A DNA stretch of 64,000 nucleotides from Laedolimicola sp934402125 (GCF_052065835.1 NZ_JBQHTG010000004.1:248001-312000); one strand, 5' to 3'; positions 25,591 to 35,409 are shown, numbered from the stretch's first letter. Notes: generated from the letters alone by a model not told the origin. Numbers and translations are program-made.

Positions 25591-26732
25591 AAGGTTACGT
25601 ACTCCTTTGCTTCCGCGAGACTGTCAAAGGCCAGGATAAAATATCCGAACCGGGTGGAGCTGTCGGTAACGGCTCCCTCGTGAATTTCCTCCATCTCGCT
25701 GATAAAATGTATTTTTTCCGGAATCTCTCTCTCCAGTTTCTGAAGAAGCTCCCGATCTGCTTTTGTAAAAATAAAATGAATATACGCGGTCTTTGGTTCC
25801 CGCACCCTTTCCAGGGTCGGTCTGCGCCCGGAAGCCACCTCAATGACCATGCGCACGAAATCATAGCCTGTGGAAAGCTCCACCAGATCCGAGCCGATAC
25901 AGTCGCCGCCCATCCGTGCGCCGATTTCAATGATACGGACCTCATTGCCCTCCAGTTTAAATTCCGTATGGGAGGCCCCGTTTTCTACCTTCAGGGCGTC
26001 AAGACCTGCAAAAACTGCCTTTTTTATGGCTTCCCTCTGTTCTTCGCTCAGAGGCGCCGGCTCCAGATGTCCGGTTTCTATAAAATGGGGTTCTCCGGTG
26101 GTGTATTTCTTTGTGACTGCCAGAAAATGATGCGTTCCCCGGAAGGAAATGCACTCGCAGCTGTATTCCGGCCCGTTCAGGTATTCCTCTATGATTGCTT
26201 TCTTTTCAAAGGAATTTTCCACCGAAGCCTGCAGGGCGTCAGCCAGCTGGCCCCATTCTGTCACCTTGGTTATTCCCCGGCTGCCGGAGCGATCCGTAGG
26301 CTTCACGATCACCGGAAGCTTCAGATCCGTCAAAGCCTCCGGCTTTGTAGTCTGGTCTGCCTCGCGGAAACCGGGAACCGGCACCCCTGCCTTTTGAAAA
26401 GCCTTCCGCATGGCATATTTGTTGGTGGAAATTTCCGTACATTCCATACTGTTTCCGGGCAGCCCCAGCTTCTCCGCCACATAATTGACCGTCAGCATGG
26501 CCAGATCCGAGCCGATGGAAGCCACCGCGTCCGGCTGTATCTTCCTGCACTGCTCCAGGATTGCCTCCCGCTCTATGATACTGACCGGATAAAAATAATC
26601 CGCCGTCCGCTCTCCTATGGAGCCGTCCTTCCAGGCGAATACATGGGTCTCATAGCCCATCGCCTTCGCTTTCAGAATCAGCGGATTCTGGAAGCTGTTG
26701 GCGCCGATGATTACGATCTTCTTCTTTTTCAC
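25587..26732 (-). CDS. ATP-grasp family ligase, substrate unknown
   Basis: 381 residues. Pre-ATP-grasp fold with IVIIGANSFQNPLI at the start, then ATP-grasp motifs LPVIVKPTDRSGSRGI (about 135-150), AIIEEYLNGPEYSCE and the metal-binding EIGARMGGDCIGSDLV. These enzymes couple ATP hydrolysis to carboxylate-amine or carboxylate-thiol ligation through an acyl phosphate. GTG start with AGGAG seven bases upstream. Placed between a sugar aminotransferase and SMR flippase genes, it may acylate the amino group of the sugar; that is inference. Confidence 0.8.
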   Translation of the reverse strand: MKKKKIVIIGANSFQNPLILKAKAMGYETHVFAWKDGSIGERTADYFYPVSIIEREAILEQCRKIQPDAVASIGSDLAMLTVNYVAEKLGLPGNSMECTEISTNKYAMRKAFQKAGVPVPGFREADQTTKPEALTDLKLPVIVKPTDRSGSRGITKVTEWGQLADALQASVENSFEKKAIIEEYLNGPEYSCECISFRGTHHFLAVTKKYTTGEPHFIETGHLEPAPLSEEQREAIKKAVFAGLDALKVENGASHTEFKLEGNEVRIIEIGARMGGDCIGSDLVELSTGYDFVRMVIEVASGRRPTLERVREPKTAYIHFIFTKADRELLQKLEREIPEKIHFISEMEEIHEGAVTDSSTRFGYFILAFDSLAEAKEYVTL

Positions 26733-26742
26733 ACGCTCACTC

Positions 26743-27903
26743 CTAACACTGCCATCCGGAGAACAGCAGTAAGTCTATATAATACCAGAGTCCCGACAGG
26801 ACATGGTACAGGAACAGAAGGTTCCCGGTTACGCAGATTGCCTTCTGTTTCCACCTGGTCTGATAAAAACGCAGCGCCGTCATTACAAACAGCAGGAACA
26901 GGGCCAGCTGAAGCGCCCACTCAAAATTTCCCGCCGACACCTCCGGACGCTCCACCAGCAATACAAATTCCAGCAGGGAGCAGATATAGAACAGCAGGGC
27001 AAGCCACAGCGCTTTGTCCTGAAATACTCTCTTTATTCCCAGAACCACCAGCACAAACAGCGGAAACGCCACGGAAAGCAGAATGGAAAACAGCGGGTTC
27101 GGCGCATCCAGTCCGATTACTTCAAAGGGCGAAAGTTCAATGCTTCTGTTTTCCCCGCTGTCAAACATGGCCAGATACTGCACGATAAAGTAGATTCCGG
27201 ACGGCACGCACATCAGCGCCAGCTTCAGGCTGAAAAGAAAAGAGTTTCCCCGGTTGGGTATCAGTTCTATCAGCAGAAATAATACCATTGCCGGCAGAAA
27301 GCCCTGTAAAAAAGAGGGCTTTATAAAGCAGCTAAGCAGCAGAAGCGCGGATTCCCCGGCAATCCAGGCATTTCCGATGGTTTCCCTCTCCCTGTATATT
27401 TTTACAAAGCACAGGAAAATCAGAAGAGCCAGCGGCTTTACTGCCAGATTCGTGGGATTGTACCAGATCGTGGGACTGCTCTGTCCCAGATAAACCTGTG
27501 GATTATACCAGGGCATATAGAGGGCTGTCACGAACAACAGGCTTAAGCCCAGAAGGACACATTTCCACACTTCCCATTTTCTTCCATTGGCATTCCAGAG
27601 GAAGCTGTAGAGAAGCGCCCCTGCCGCGCCAAGAAAACAGGCTGTCACAAAGGCCGCTGAAAATTCCCTTCCGAAGGGAAGCAGCCAGTTGATGAAACGC
27701 ACACAGAAATGCCATACCGGGTAAAAATAAAACTTATTAAACCGCGGTTCCAGCTTTTCTCCCACCGCCCAGCGGGAATGCGTCCGAAAGTCGGTATACT
27801 CTTTCCCGATTTCTACTTTTGTCATGGCAAAGGCCGCTGCGAACATTACCAGGACGCAGAGCCAGAAGCCCCATGTTTTCCAGCTTTGTTTTTTATTTTC
27901 CAT
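26743..27903 (-). CDS. Polytopic membrane protein, GT-C-like, function unknown
   Basis: 386 residues with about nine or ten helices. The first extracytoplasmic loop has acidic and aromatic residues (VEIGKEYTDFRTHSRWAVGEKLEPRFNKF), as in GT-C glycosyltransferases that use polyprenyl-phosphate sugars; a second loop has PWYNPQVYLGQSSPTIWYNPTN. No clear family signature is seen. It lies between the aminotransferase and ATP-grasp genes and overlaps the aminotransferase by 11 bases, so it is a candidate for the final sugar transfer step. Confidence 0.6.
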   Translation of the reverse strand: MENKKQSWKTWGFWLCVLVMFAAAFAMTKVEIGKEYTDFRTHSRWAVGEKLEPRFNKFYFYPVWHFCVRFINWLLPFGREFSAAFVTACFLGAAGALLYSFLWNANGRKWEVWKCVLLGLSLLFVTALYMPWYNPQVYLGQSSPTIWYNPTNLAVKPLALLIFLCFVKIYRERETIGNAWIAGESALLLLSCFIKPSFLQGFLPAMVLFLLIELIPNRGNSFLFSLKLALMCVPSGIYFIVQYLAMFDSGENRSIELSPFEVIGLDAPNPLFSILLSVAFPLFVLVVLGIKRVFQDKALWLALLFYICSLLEFVLLVERPEVSAGNFEWALQLALFLLFVMTALRFYQTRWKQKAICVTGNLLFLYHVLSGLWYYIDLLLFSGWQC

Positions 27904-29023
27904 AAAACTCCTTTATTTTTTCTCCCACATAGACTACCTGCTCTTCTTTCAGGCCGTAGTACAGGGGCAGCCGTAAAAGCCGCTCGCTCTCTTTGGTGGT
28001 GTAGCGATCCTCGCCGAAGAAGCGTCCGAATTTCTGGCCTGCCGGAGCCGTATGAAGCGGAATATAATGAAATACCGTCTGAATTCCCTGCTCCTTCAGA
28101 AAGGCGATCAGCCGGGTACGTTCTTCCAGATCCGCTGTTTTTATATAGAACATATGGGCGTTATGTTCACAGCCTTCGGGTACCGTCGGAAGCGTCAGCA
28201 GTCCCTCTTCTGCCAGCGGGGTAAGCAGCTCCCGGTAAAGCTTCCAGCTGCTCATACGGTCCGCGTTGATGAGATCCGCCGCTTCCAGCTGGGCCCAGAG
28301 ATAGGCTGCGTTCATATCGCTGGGAAGATAGGAGCTTCCGGAATTCACCCAGGTATATTTATCCACCTGTCCCCGGAAAAACTTGGAACGGTTGGTTCCC
28401 TTCTCCCGCAGGATTTCCGCGTCTTCAATCGCTTCCGGCTTCTGGATCAGAAGGGCTCCCCCTTCGCCCATGGAAAAGTTCTTTGTCTCATGGAAGCTGT
28501 AACATCCATAGTCCCCGAAGGTTCCCAGGGCCTTCCCTTTATACCAGGCACAGACGCCCTGGGCCGCGTCCTCTACTACAGCCAGACGATGCTTTTTCGC
28601 AATGGCCATAATCGTATCCATCTCACAGGCCACGCCGGCGTAATGAACCGGAACGATGGCCTTTGTCTTCTCTGTGATGGCCGCCTCTATCAACGTTTCA
28701 TCGATATTCATGGTATCCGGACGGATATCCACGAACACCGGGACCGCGCCCCGGAGCACGAAGGCGTTCGCTGTGGATACAAAGGTGTAGGCCGGCATAA
28801 TCACCTCGTCGCCGGGCTGGATATCCAAAAGCAAAGCCGCCATCTCTGTGGCGTGGGTGCAGGAGGTCGTCAGAAGCGCCTTCGCTGTCCCGGTCTTTTC
28901 CTCGATCCAGGCATTGCATTTCTTCGTAAACATTCCGTCGCCGCAGATATGCTCTGCCGCTATGGCCTCTCTGATATAATCAAATTCTTTCCCTGTAAAC
29001 GGCGCTACATTAAATCCAATCAT
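27893..29023 (-). CDS. DegT/DnrJ/EryC1-family sugar aminotransferase (WecE/RffA-like)
   Basis: 376 residues. PLP enzyme with the Schiff-base lysine at residue 181 in SFHETKNFSMGEGGA, the cofactor Asp in VVEDAAQG, and the substrate loop NSGSSYLPSDMNAA. Sequence reads closest to WecE/RffA, which turns dTDP-4-keto-6-deoxyglucose into dTDP-4-amino-4,6-dideoxygalactose. The keto sugar is made by RfbA and RfbB, encoded at the head of the same gene train. A different 4-amino sugar cannot be excluded. Overlaps neighbours on both sides. Confidence 0.88.
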   Translation of the reverse strand: MIGFNVAPFTGKEFDYIREAIAAEHICGDGMFTKKCNAWIEEKTGTAKALLTTSCTHATEMAALLLDIQPGDEVIMPAYTFVSTANAFVLRGAVPVFVDIRPDTMNIDETLIEAAITEKTKAIVPVHYAGVACEMDTIMAIAKKHRLAVVEDAAQGVCAWYKGKALGTFGDYGCYSFHETKNFSMGEGGALLIQKPEAIEDAEILREKGTNRSKFFRGQVDKYTWVNSGSSYLPSDMNAAYLWAQLEAADLINADRMSSWKLYRELLTPLAEEGLLTLPTVPEGCEHNAHMFYIKTADLEERTRLIAFLKEQGIQTVFHYIPLHTAPAGQKFGRFFGEDRYTTKESERLLRLPLYYGLKEEQVVYVGEKIKEFYGK

Positions 29024-30813
29024 TTTTCTACCTCCCTGACATTAAAATCATATACTTCAAAGCTTTGTTCGCCATAGGCAAGCGTATCTACCAGTTCTCT
29101 TCCCTGATAGGCTGTTCCATAGATACTTTTGAAATACCGGTCCATATACCTGAGATTCACATTTTCCAGAGAAATCACATATACCTTATCTTTTTCCACG
29201 ATATCATGCTTCGGGTCGGTGATTCCAAGCTCTTCGCACTTTTCATTTTCCAATGGGGAAAAGGTGTGCCAGCCGCCTACCGACAGCAGATTGCTGAAGG
29301 CAAACTCCCGTTTCACTGTAAAATTATCCGTATAAGTCTCTATGGTAAAGGTCGTCATAAAATATACGTTATCCGGGTGCTCTGCCATATACCGGTTCAC
29401 GTCCAGGAATTCCAGGTTATAGTCCCGGCGTCCGGTATTGTAAGCCTGCACATTTTTCCAGGTATTGGAAGCCGTCATTGCCAGGATCCCAAGAGCTCCC
29501 AGGGTCAGTATCAGATTGCCCGGCTGAAGCGTTTTCTCTTCCGCTCCCTCCGATTCCAAAATCCGATACCAGATTCCCAGAAACAGAAAGATTGCCATAA
29601 AATACAGTACAAAGCCCACCCGCTCCAAAAGCCGGTCCCGGTAGCCCAGATATCCCCAGTATCCAAACCAGAGTACCAGAAACGCAAGTCCCAGTCCCAG
29701 CTCCTTCCGGTCCGCCACCGCGCACAGTCCCAGCGTCATGGCAATGACTGCAAGCGCTATCAGATTGGCCGGGTGATAGGTATCCTTGGTAAAATGCTCA
29801 TAAATCTCCACCCAGGCTGTCCGGAGACGTTCCGTCAGCGGATGGGACGCCCGGTAGATCTCCTTCTCATGCTGTGCCAGCTCCGCCATTTTCTCCGGAT
29901 AAAAATCTTCTGTCAGATACAGGGAATAACGCTGCAGATTTTCTGCCTCCTCCGGCGTAATCTTCAGTCTGTCGTAGACAGCCGGATCGCTCTCATAATT
30001 CTGCAGGCCATAATAGTCCATAATGGCTTCCCGATCTGTATTGTACTTCCGGAAGGTTCTCCATTCCGGAGTCCGGTAAGCGAAGGCCTCCACCGCCAGA
30101 ATCACCAACACCCCCGCTGCCAGCATAAGCGGCACGAAAAGATGCCCAAGCCGAAACGGAAGCGTGACTTTTCCACAGATCCAGCTTTTTCGCTCCGCAT
30201 ATTTCCACAAAAAACAGAGGGCCGCCGCCGGAACTGTGATCAAAAATACGTCGTCCCGGATCAGAAGCGATACCAGAACCAGAAAGACCGCCAGTCCTTC
30301 TTCCATCATCACCTGCCAGTCCGGGCCGTCTCCGGCCGTATAAAACAGATAGATTCCGGCCGCTCCCGCGATTCCGGCCGCTGTGGTCCACTGGAACGCC
30401 GATACATGTTGGATTCCCAGCGCCGTCATCAGAAGCAGGGCAATCAGTGTATATATTATTTTCCAGAAAATCCCTTTTTTTGAAACCAGTCCACGGTACA
30501 GGCAAAGCCCGAAGGACAGCAGGATTACGCCAATCATGGTAAGTCCGTACCAGTCGAGCCCCGGGAGCAGGCGATACAGACCGCTGATCCCAAGCCCCAG
30601 CAGATATTTGATATGCAGCAGATGGGAGTCCGGCGTCCCTGTAATAACGCCCGCCGCCACATTCCGCATGGCCACATCATCGTTGATATCATAGATAAAC
30701 GGAACCGTTTTGTATACCAGAATAAACCAGAGCCCTGTCAGCAGAAAAGAAAGCAGCATTGCTCCCGGAACCCCGGCTCCTCTATTCTGTTTTTTCAAAG
30801 CCATGTTTTCCAT
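29020..30813 (-). CDS. GT-C-like polytopic membrane protein (paralogue 1)
   Basis: 597 residues. About ten helices; the first loop after helix 1 carries YDINDDVAMRNVAAGVITGTPDSHLLHIKY, with an Asp-Asp pair in the position of the catalytic acidic residues of GT-C enzymes. Around residue 235-325 and in the C-terminal 130 residues there are soluble extracellular parts. It is a clear paralogue of the next gene upstream (same first loop, same TGTPD-H motif). Likely an extracytoplasmic sugar transferase; acceptor and donor unknown. Confidence 0.65.
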   Translation of the reverse strand: MENMALKKQNRGAGVPGAMLLSFLLTGLWFILVYKTVPFIYDINDDVAMRNVAAGVITGTPDSHLLHIKYLLGLGISGLYRLLPGLDWYGLTMIGVILLSFGLCLYRGLVSKKGIFWKIIYTLIALLLMTALGIQHVSAFQWTTAAGIAGAAGIYLFYTAGDGPDWQVMMEEGLAVFLVLVSLLIRDDVFLITVPAAALCFLWKYAERKSWICGKVTLPFRLGHLFVPLMLAAGVLVILAVEAFAYRTPEWRTFRKYNTDREAIMDYYGLQNYESDPAVYDRLKITPEEAENLQRYSLYLTEDFYPEKMAELAQHEKEIYRASHPLTERLRTAWVEIYEHFTKDTYHPANLIALAVIAMTLGLCAVADRKELGLGLAFLVLWFGYWGYLGYRDRLLERVGFVLYFMAIFLFLGIWYRILESEGAEEKTLQPGNLILTLGALGILAMTASNTWKNVQAYNTGRRDYNLEFLDVNRYMAEHPDNVYFMTTFTIETYTDNFTVKREFAFSNLLSVGGWHTFSPLENEKCEELGITDPKHDIVEKDKVYVISLENVNLRYMDRYFKSIYGTAYQGRELVDTLAYGEQSFEVYDFNVREVEK

Positions 30814-30817
30814 CGCA

Positions 30818-32542
30818 CTACTCCTGTATCTGATAGAGATAGAAATTTCTTCCCTCTACTTCCGTTGTTTCCTTTAATACAAGCTCTGCTTCCGGATATT
30901 TCCAGTCCACATAGGAAGCATAGAAGCCCGGATCCGGATCGTCCCGCACTACCAGAAACGCCTGCGGATCCTCAAGCAGCGTCTGTCCCACATTCCGGAT
31001 TCCCAGAGCTTCCATACGCTCCCGATCCAGGGGAGAGGTGCTGTACCAGTCTCCCAGCGTCAGGCAGCGGTTCAGGGCGAAATTTCCGTGGGCCGTTACC
31101 TTTGCGCCGCCCACCGGCTCCGCCATATAGGTCTCGATAAAATACAGCCGTTCCTCCTGGGATTTGCAGGCTTCCTTGAAGCTCTGATAGCAGGTATCAA
31201 GTTCAAGCTTCTCCCGGTTACTTTCCGCGGAGATCTTCCATTGCCACGCCGCTGCTCCCGCAAAAATAAGACAGAGAAAGCCCAGAATAAACTGCATTCT
31301 CTTTTTCTGTTCTGTCTCCCTGTTCCACACTGCCATAAAAAGGCCGGCAAAGGCTCCCAACATCACCAGATGGAGGGAAAATGCCACCCGCTCCGGCAGC
31401 CGCCCGGCATAGCCTAAGACCAGCCAGAGCCCGCCGTGGGCGCACAGAAATAAGAATACCGGAATGTACAGGCTTTTTTTCTTTTTCCACAACAGGATAA
31501 CGCCCAGCACTAAAAAAGCTGCCGCTGCCAGGCTGACTGTCCCGTAGGCGCTGCCCAGGAACTCTGTGACAGCCAGTTTTATCCCCGCTTTCAGTCTAAC
31601 CCGCAGTCCCAGGGCCGCTCCGTTCTGAAGGCTGGCTTCCTGACTTAAATCTTCCATCATTCCGGCATCCAGCCCGTCTACCAGATACAGGGCATAGTGG
31701 CGAAGCGCCCGCACTTCCTCGCTGCTGATTCCCAGCTTATTCTGAAAGAATTCCGGGTCGGCCTCGTAGGAGGGCACGCCCTCATAATCATACACCTCCG
31801 AACGCGCCGTCTGGAACCGCTGAAATTCCTTCCATTCTTCGCCCCGATAGGCATTCTTCTCTGTCAGGATCAGCAATCCAACGCTGAAAAATACCAATCC
31901 CGGTAAAATCAGTTCCCGAAACTTTATTTCCCATTTTTTACCATTTCTCCGGACTGTCTTCCAAAGAAAGGCGATCCCGAAACCCGGCAGGGTCATAAGA
32001 AAAACGTCTGAACGGATTCCATAGGTAAAAACCAGAAGCAGCCAGATCAGAATTTCTTCTGTCACCGTTCTGCTTTCCCGCCCCGCCGATACATAGAGAT
32101 ACAGAGCCGCCGCTCCCAGAGCCGCCGCACTGACTGTCCACTCGAACTGGGCCGCGTGAAACAAAAGCGTTGTCGTCCAGGCGCCCAGCGCAGCCACCGC
32201 GTAGATTAGCTTCCAGCGAAAGCTCTTTTCCGCCGCCAGTCCTCTATAAAGCACTGCCGCCAGACTGAAAAACATGGCTCCGGCCATAAAAAAACCATAC
32301 CAGTCCACCGTCCGGTTCACCAGGTACAGACGGCTTAACAGCCAGCCCAGCGCATACTGTACAAAAATCAGATGTCCGTCCGGCGTTCCTGTGAAAGCTC
32401 CCGAAGCAATATCCCGCATAATCACATCGTCCGCAATGGCATAGACGAAGCCCATGCTCCTGTATACCGCCAGGCCGCAGATAAACGCAAGAAGAACAGA
32501 CGCCGTCCATGCTGCGCCTGTTCTTTTTGTCACCCTGTTCAT
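30818..32542 (-). CDS. GT-C-like polytopic membrane protein (paralogue 2)
   Basis: 574 residues with the same layout as its neighbour: YAIADDVIMRDIASGAFTGTPDGHLIFVQY after the first helix, ten or so helices, a soluble segment near 225-320 containing a DYEGVPSYEADPEF stretch and a soluble C-terminal domain. The tandem pair probably arose by duplication and then took different donors or acceptors. It overlaps the GT2 gene upstream by 4 bases. Confidence 0.65.
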   Translation of the reverse strand: MNRVTKRTGAAWTASVLLAFICGLAVYRSMGFVYAIADDVIMRDIASGAFTGTPDGHLIFVQYALGWLLSRLYLVNRTVDWYGFFMAGAMFFSLAAVLYRGLAAEKSFRWKLIYAVAALGAWTTTLLFHAAQFEWTVSAAALGAAALYLYVSAGRESRTVTEEILIWLLLVFTYGIRSDVFLMTLPGFGIAFLWKTVRRNGKKWEIKFRELILPGLVFFSVGLLILTEKNAYRGEEWKEFQRFQTARSEVYDYEGVPSYEADPEFFQNKLGISSEEVRALRHYALYLVDGLDAGMMEDLSQEASLQNGAALGLRVRLKAGIKLAVTEFLGSAYGTVSLAAAAFLVLGVILLWKKKKSLYIPVFLFLCAHGGLWLVLGYAGRLPERVAFSLHLVMLGAFAGLFMAVWNRETEQKKRMQFILGFLCLIFAGAAAWQWKISAESNREKLELDTCYQSFKEACKSQEERLYFIETYMAEPVGGAKVTAHGNFALNRCLTLGDWYSTSPLDRERMEALGIRNVGQTLLEDPQAFLVVRDDPDPGFYASYVDWKYPEAELVLKETTEVEGRNFYLYQIQE

Positions 32543-33498
32543 GCTTCCCGCTCCTTTACTTCCTTCTGCAGTTTTGCAAATCTCTCATGGGCCGCAATCA
32601 GCTGCATTTCAAAATCCTGCTTGTTTTTTTGCTCCATGCTCTGCAGCACCAGTCCCGCAAAGAGGGACTGCAGGGCCGCAATCAGGACAAAGCCACAGAC
32701 AATCAGGGTCGGGAAACGGGGAACCAGCCCGGTCTGCCAGTATTCTGTCAGAATCGGAATCAGAAAGCCCACGCCCAATACGGTCAGAATCCCCGCCAGT
32801 AGGGAAAAGAAGCCCAGAGGCTTGTAGTTCTTATAGAGATTCAGGATCCGGGTCAGTACCTTAAAGCCATCGGAGAAGGTATTCAGCTTCGACACGCTTC
32901 CCTCCGGGCGGTCCCGGTATTCGATGATCACGTGATCCACCTGCATATGTTTGTCCGCCGCATGGATGCTCATCTCGGTTTCGATTTCAAAGCCATGGGA
33001 CAGCACCGGGAAGGTCTTGACAAAGGAATAACTGAAAGCCCGGTAGCCGGTCATAATATCCTGAATATTGGTATCAAAGAAACGGTTGATACAGTTTTTC
33101 ACAAAGGAATTGCCAAAATTGTGGAAAGGTCTTTTATTTTCCGTATAATAGGTGGACGAAAGCCGGTCGCCCACCACCATATCGGACTGCTGTTTCCGTA
33201 CCTTCTCCACCATGGCAGGGGCCGCCTCTGCCGGATAGGTATCGTCCCCGTCTACCATCACATAGACTTCCGCGTCAATCTCCCGGAACATACGCCGGAT
33301 CACGTTGCCCTTACCCTGCTGATATTCGTAGCGTACCGTCGCGCCTGCCTCCCGGGCCAGCTGCTCCGTTCCGTCTGTGGAATTATTGTCATAGACATAG
33401 ATGGCTGCCTCCGGCAGGGAACGCCGGAAATCCTCTACTACCTTTTTTACTGTTTTACTCTCATTGTAGCAGGGAATCAATACCGCTACTTTATCCAT
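32539..33498 (-). CDS. DPM1-like GT2 glycosyltransferase with C-terminal helices
   Basis: 319 residues. VAVLIPCYNES, YDNNSTDGT, the metal motif MVDGDDTYPA and the TGYRAFS motif are characteristic of dolichol/polyprenyl-phosphate sugar synthases. Two membrane helices lie near 232-250 and 263-282, then a basic helical tail. It probably makes a second polyprenyl-phosphate sugar, donor for one of the GT-C-like proteins next to it. Confidence 0.85.
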   Translation of the reverse strand: MDKVAVLIPCYNESKTVKKVVEDFRRSLPEAAIYVYDNNSTDGTEQLAREAGATVRYEYQQGKGNVIRRMFREIDAEVYVMVDGDDTYPAEAAPAMVEKVRKQQSDMVVGDRLSSTYYTENKRPFHNFGNSFVKNCINRFFDTNIQDIMTGYRAFSYSFVKTFPVLSHGFEIETEMSIHAADKHMQVDHVIIEYRDRPEGSVSKLNTFSDGFKVLTRILNLYKNYKPLGFFSLLAGILTVLGVGFLIPILTEYWQTGLVPRFPTLIVCGFVLIAALQSLFAGLVLQSMEQKNKQDFEMQLIAAHERFAKLQKEVKEREA

Positions 33499-33531
33499 AA
33501 TGACGTCCTCCGTCTTTTTTCATTCATGTTT

Positions 33532-35385
33532 TCAGGCTTCCTGTCTCTCCTGCCAGACCCGCCAGCACAGATAAAGCAGCAGCGGCGCGCAGGCTATGAA
33601 CGGGTAATGATACCGCATTTTCACCACAGGTCCCAGAAGATTCGTCAGAAAATATCCGGTAAAGGGAGCCATCACAATCAGCCGACGCCATTGCCGGCTA
33701 TACAGCAGAAGCAGCATGGTAAAGAGCCACAGCCAGGTATACGCCCCCAGATTAAACGTTGCCGCAACTATCGGAACTTTCTGGAAAGAAGCTTCATTTC
33801 CAATTTTTCTATAAAATTCTGAAAGAGCCGAGATTCTGGATTCCATGGTCACGTCCACATCTTCCCGGAACTCCTTACAGTAGTATTCAAAGTAATCTCT
33901 CCCCGAACCGGTATCTTCAATGGAGTTGCCGGGATACCAGTATCCGAAGGTTCCGGCCAGGAAGGAATCCACATACATCTTTTTGTGAGACCTTCCCACA
34001 CTGACCCAGGTTTTCAGGAACGGCAGGGGATTTTCCGCAAATTCCTTTCCGTGAAAATAGGCCTTTACCGGATCCGCAAATCGAGACGTATAGGAATTCA
34101 GGCCTTCCTCGTCAATCATGCTCAGGATGCCTTCTCTCTGTTCCTCCGTAAGTCCGCTGTTATCCAGACTGTAGACCCGTGCCGCCGACTGCATCAGTAC
34201 GCTGCACATTTCCCTGGGATCGCCCGGCTCAATGCCAAGCACACTGTAAACCGGCCCCGTGTAGATCCCATACAGTCCCAGGCAGATCACACAGAGCAGC
34301 AGCATTTTCTTCCAGTATCTGCGGTACGCCCACAGCAGGAAGGGAATACAGAATAAAAAGGTATGAAACCCATTATTCCGGAAGGCAAATAAGAAAAAGA
34401 CATTGACGCAGAATAACAGTTGTCTGCGCCGGGAGGCAAAAAAGACCTCCGGATACTCTGCCATCCGCAAAAGCTGTACCACCAATACCGCGAATACCGC
34501 CGTAAACAGGGAATCCTTGGTGGCGCATAAGGCCATCAGACTGTTTACCGGATGAAAGCCAAAGAAAAGAAGTGATCCAATCCACAGCCATTTCGGCGCT
34601 TTTTTCTGCCGCAGGTACAGGCAGACCTCTGCGTATAGAGCAGACATCAGAACCATCTGAAGCAGGGAATAGAGCAGAGCTCCGGTCTGATTGGACCCGG
34701 TCAGCGCCCGTCCAATCTCCCTCGTCAGCCATAGCATAGCTGTATGGAGTATCGGGTGATGGGCTGTCCATGCGTGATCGGCCACCGCCGCCAGCTGCCA
34801 GCCGCAGTCATAGGAAAAGATACCCGGCCAAGAGGCCAGAAGCACCGGAACCCAGGACAGGAACAGAACCGCAAAGCAGAACCAGTAAAACTTTCGTACC
34901 GGGAAGCTGTAGGCGATGAAGTAGGCTGTCGGGCCGTCTGCACGGCTAATATACGCGCCGGTCAGCTTCTTCGTTTCCCGCGCCGCGTCCGGTTCCGATG
35001 TTGTCTCTACTGCCGGCACCCCCGCAATTGCCCGTAACCCTGCGCTCACGCAAATCGTGAAAAACGGGGCCAGGCAGAGAAAAGCCGGAAGCACCTGGGG
35101 ATTCCATACCGTATCCGTATAATTGAGAGAAAAGCCCCAGACCGTCAGCGCCGCGAACAGTATTCCGCCCGCCGCGCCGCAAATCCAAAGTCTTCTATTT
35201 CCTTCCTTTTTCAGGAATTGCATACCCACATAGAGAAACGCCCCAAACATCAGCATGGCCGTCACGCTGTTGGACAGCATGGTACTCTCTGATCGGATCT
35301 GATACAGAACATTGATCCCGCATACGGCCAGAAAGGCCGCCAGCGCCGCTATGCTGTTTCGTACTGTCTTCTCTCGTCTGCTCAA
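33532..35385 (-). CDS. DUF6020-family polytopic membrane protein
   Basis: 617 residues with about thirteen helices. A loop with FSYDCGWQLAAVADHAWTAHHPILHTAML near residues 190-220 matches the conserved region of DUF6020/GT-C-like proteins: an acidic residue before the His-His-Pro-Leu/Ile-Leu-His run. Start is TTG with AGGAG six bases upstream. The family has no proven activity; the glycan locus suggests transfer of a sugar or other group outside the membrane. Confidence 0.7.
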   Translation of the reverse strand: MSRREKTVRNSIAALAAFLAVCGINVLYQIRSESTMLSNSVTAMLMFGAFLYVGMQFLKKEGNRRLWICGAAGGILFAALTVWGFSLNYTDTVWNPQVLPAFLCLAPFFTICVSAGLRAIAGVPAVETTSEPDAARETKKLTGAYISRADGPTAYFIAYSFPVRKFYWFCFAVLFLSWVPVLLASWPGIFSYDCGWQLAAVADHAWTAHHPILHTAMLWLTREIGRALTGSNQTGALLYSLLQMVLMSALYAEVCLYLRQKKAPKWLWIGSLLFFGFHPVNSLMALCATKDSLFTAVFAVLVVQLLRMAEYPEVFFASRRRQLLFCVNVFFLFAFRNNGFHTFLFCIPFLLWAYRRYWKKMLLLCVICLGLYGIYTGPVYSVLGIEPGDPREMCSVLMQSAARVYSLDNSGLTEEQREGILSMIDEEGLNSYTSRFADPVKAYFHGKEFAENPLPFLKTWVSVGRSHKKMYVDSFLAGTFGYWYPGNSIEDTGSGRDYFEYYCKEFREDVDVTMESRISALSEFYRKIGNEASFQKVPIVAATFNLGAYTWLWLFTMLLLLYSRQWRRLIVMAPFTGYFLTNLLGPVVKMRYHYPFIACAPLLLYLCWRVWQERQEA

Positions 35386-35409
35386 GTTGCTCTCCTGATA
35401 ACCTGCCGG

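Noticed and set aside
25680..27188. 502-codon plus-strand open frame opposite the ATP-grasp and membrane protein genes
   Set aside because: It runs across the junction of two well-supported minus-strand genes and has no promoter or ribosome-binding site.
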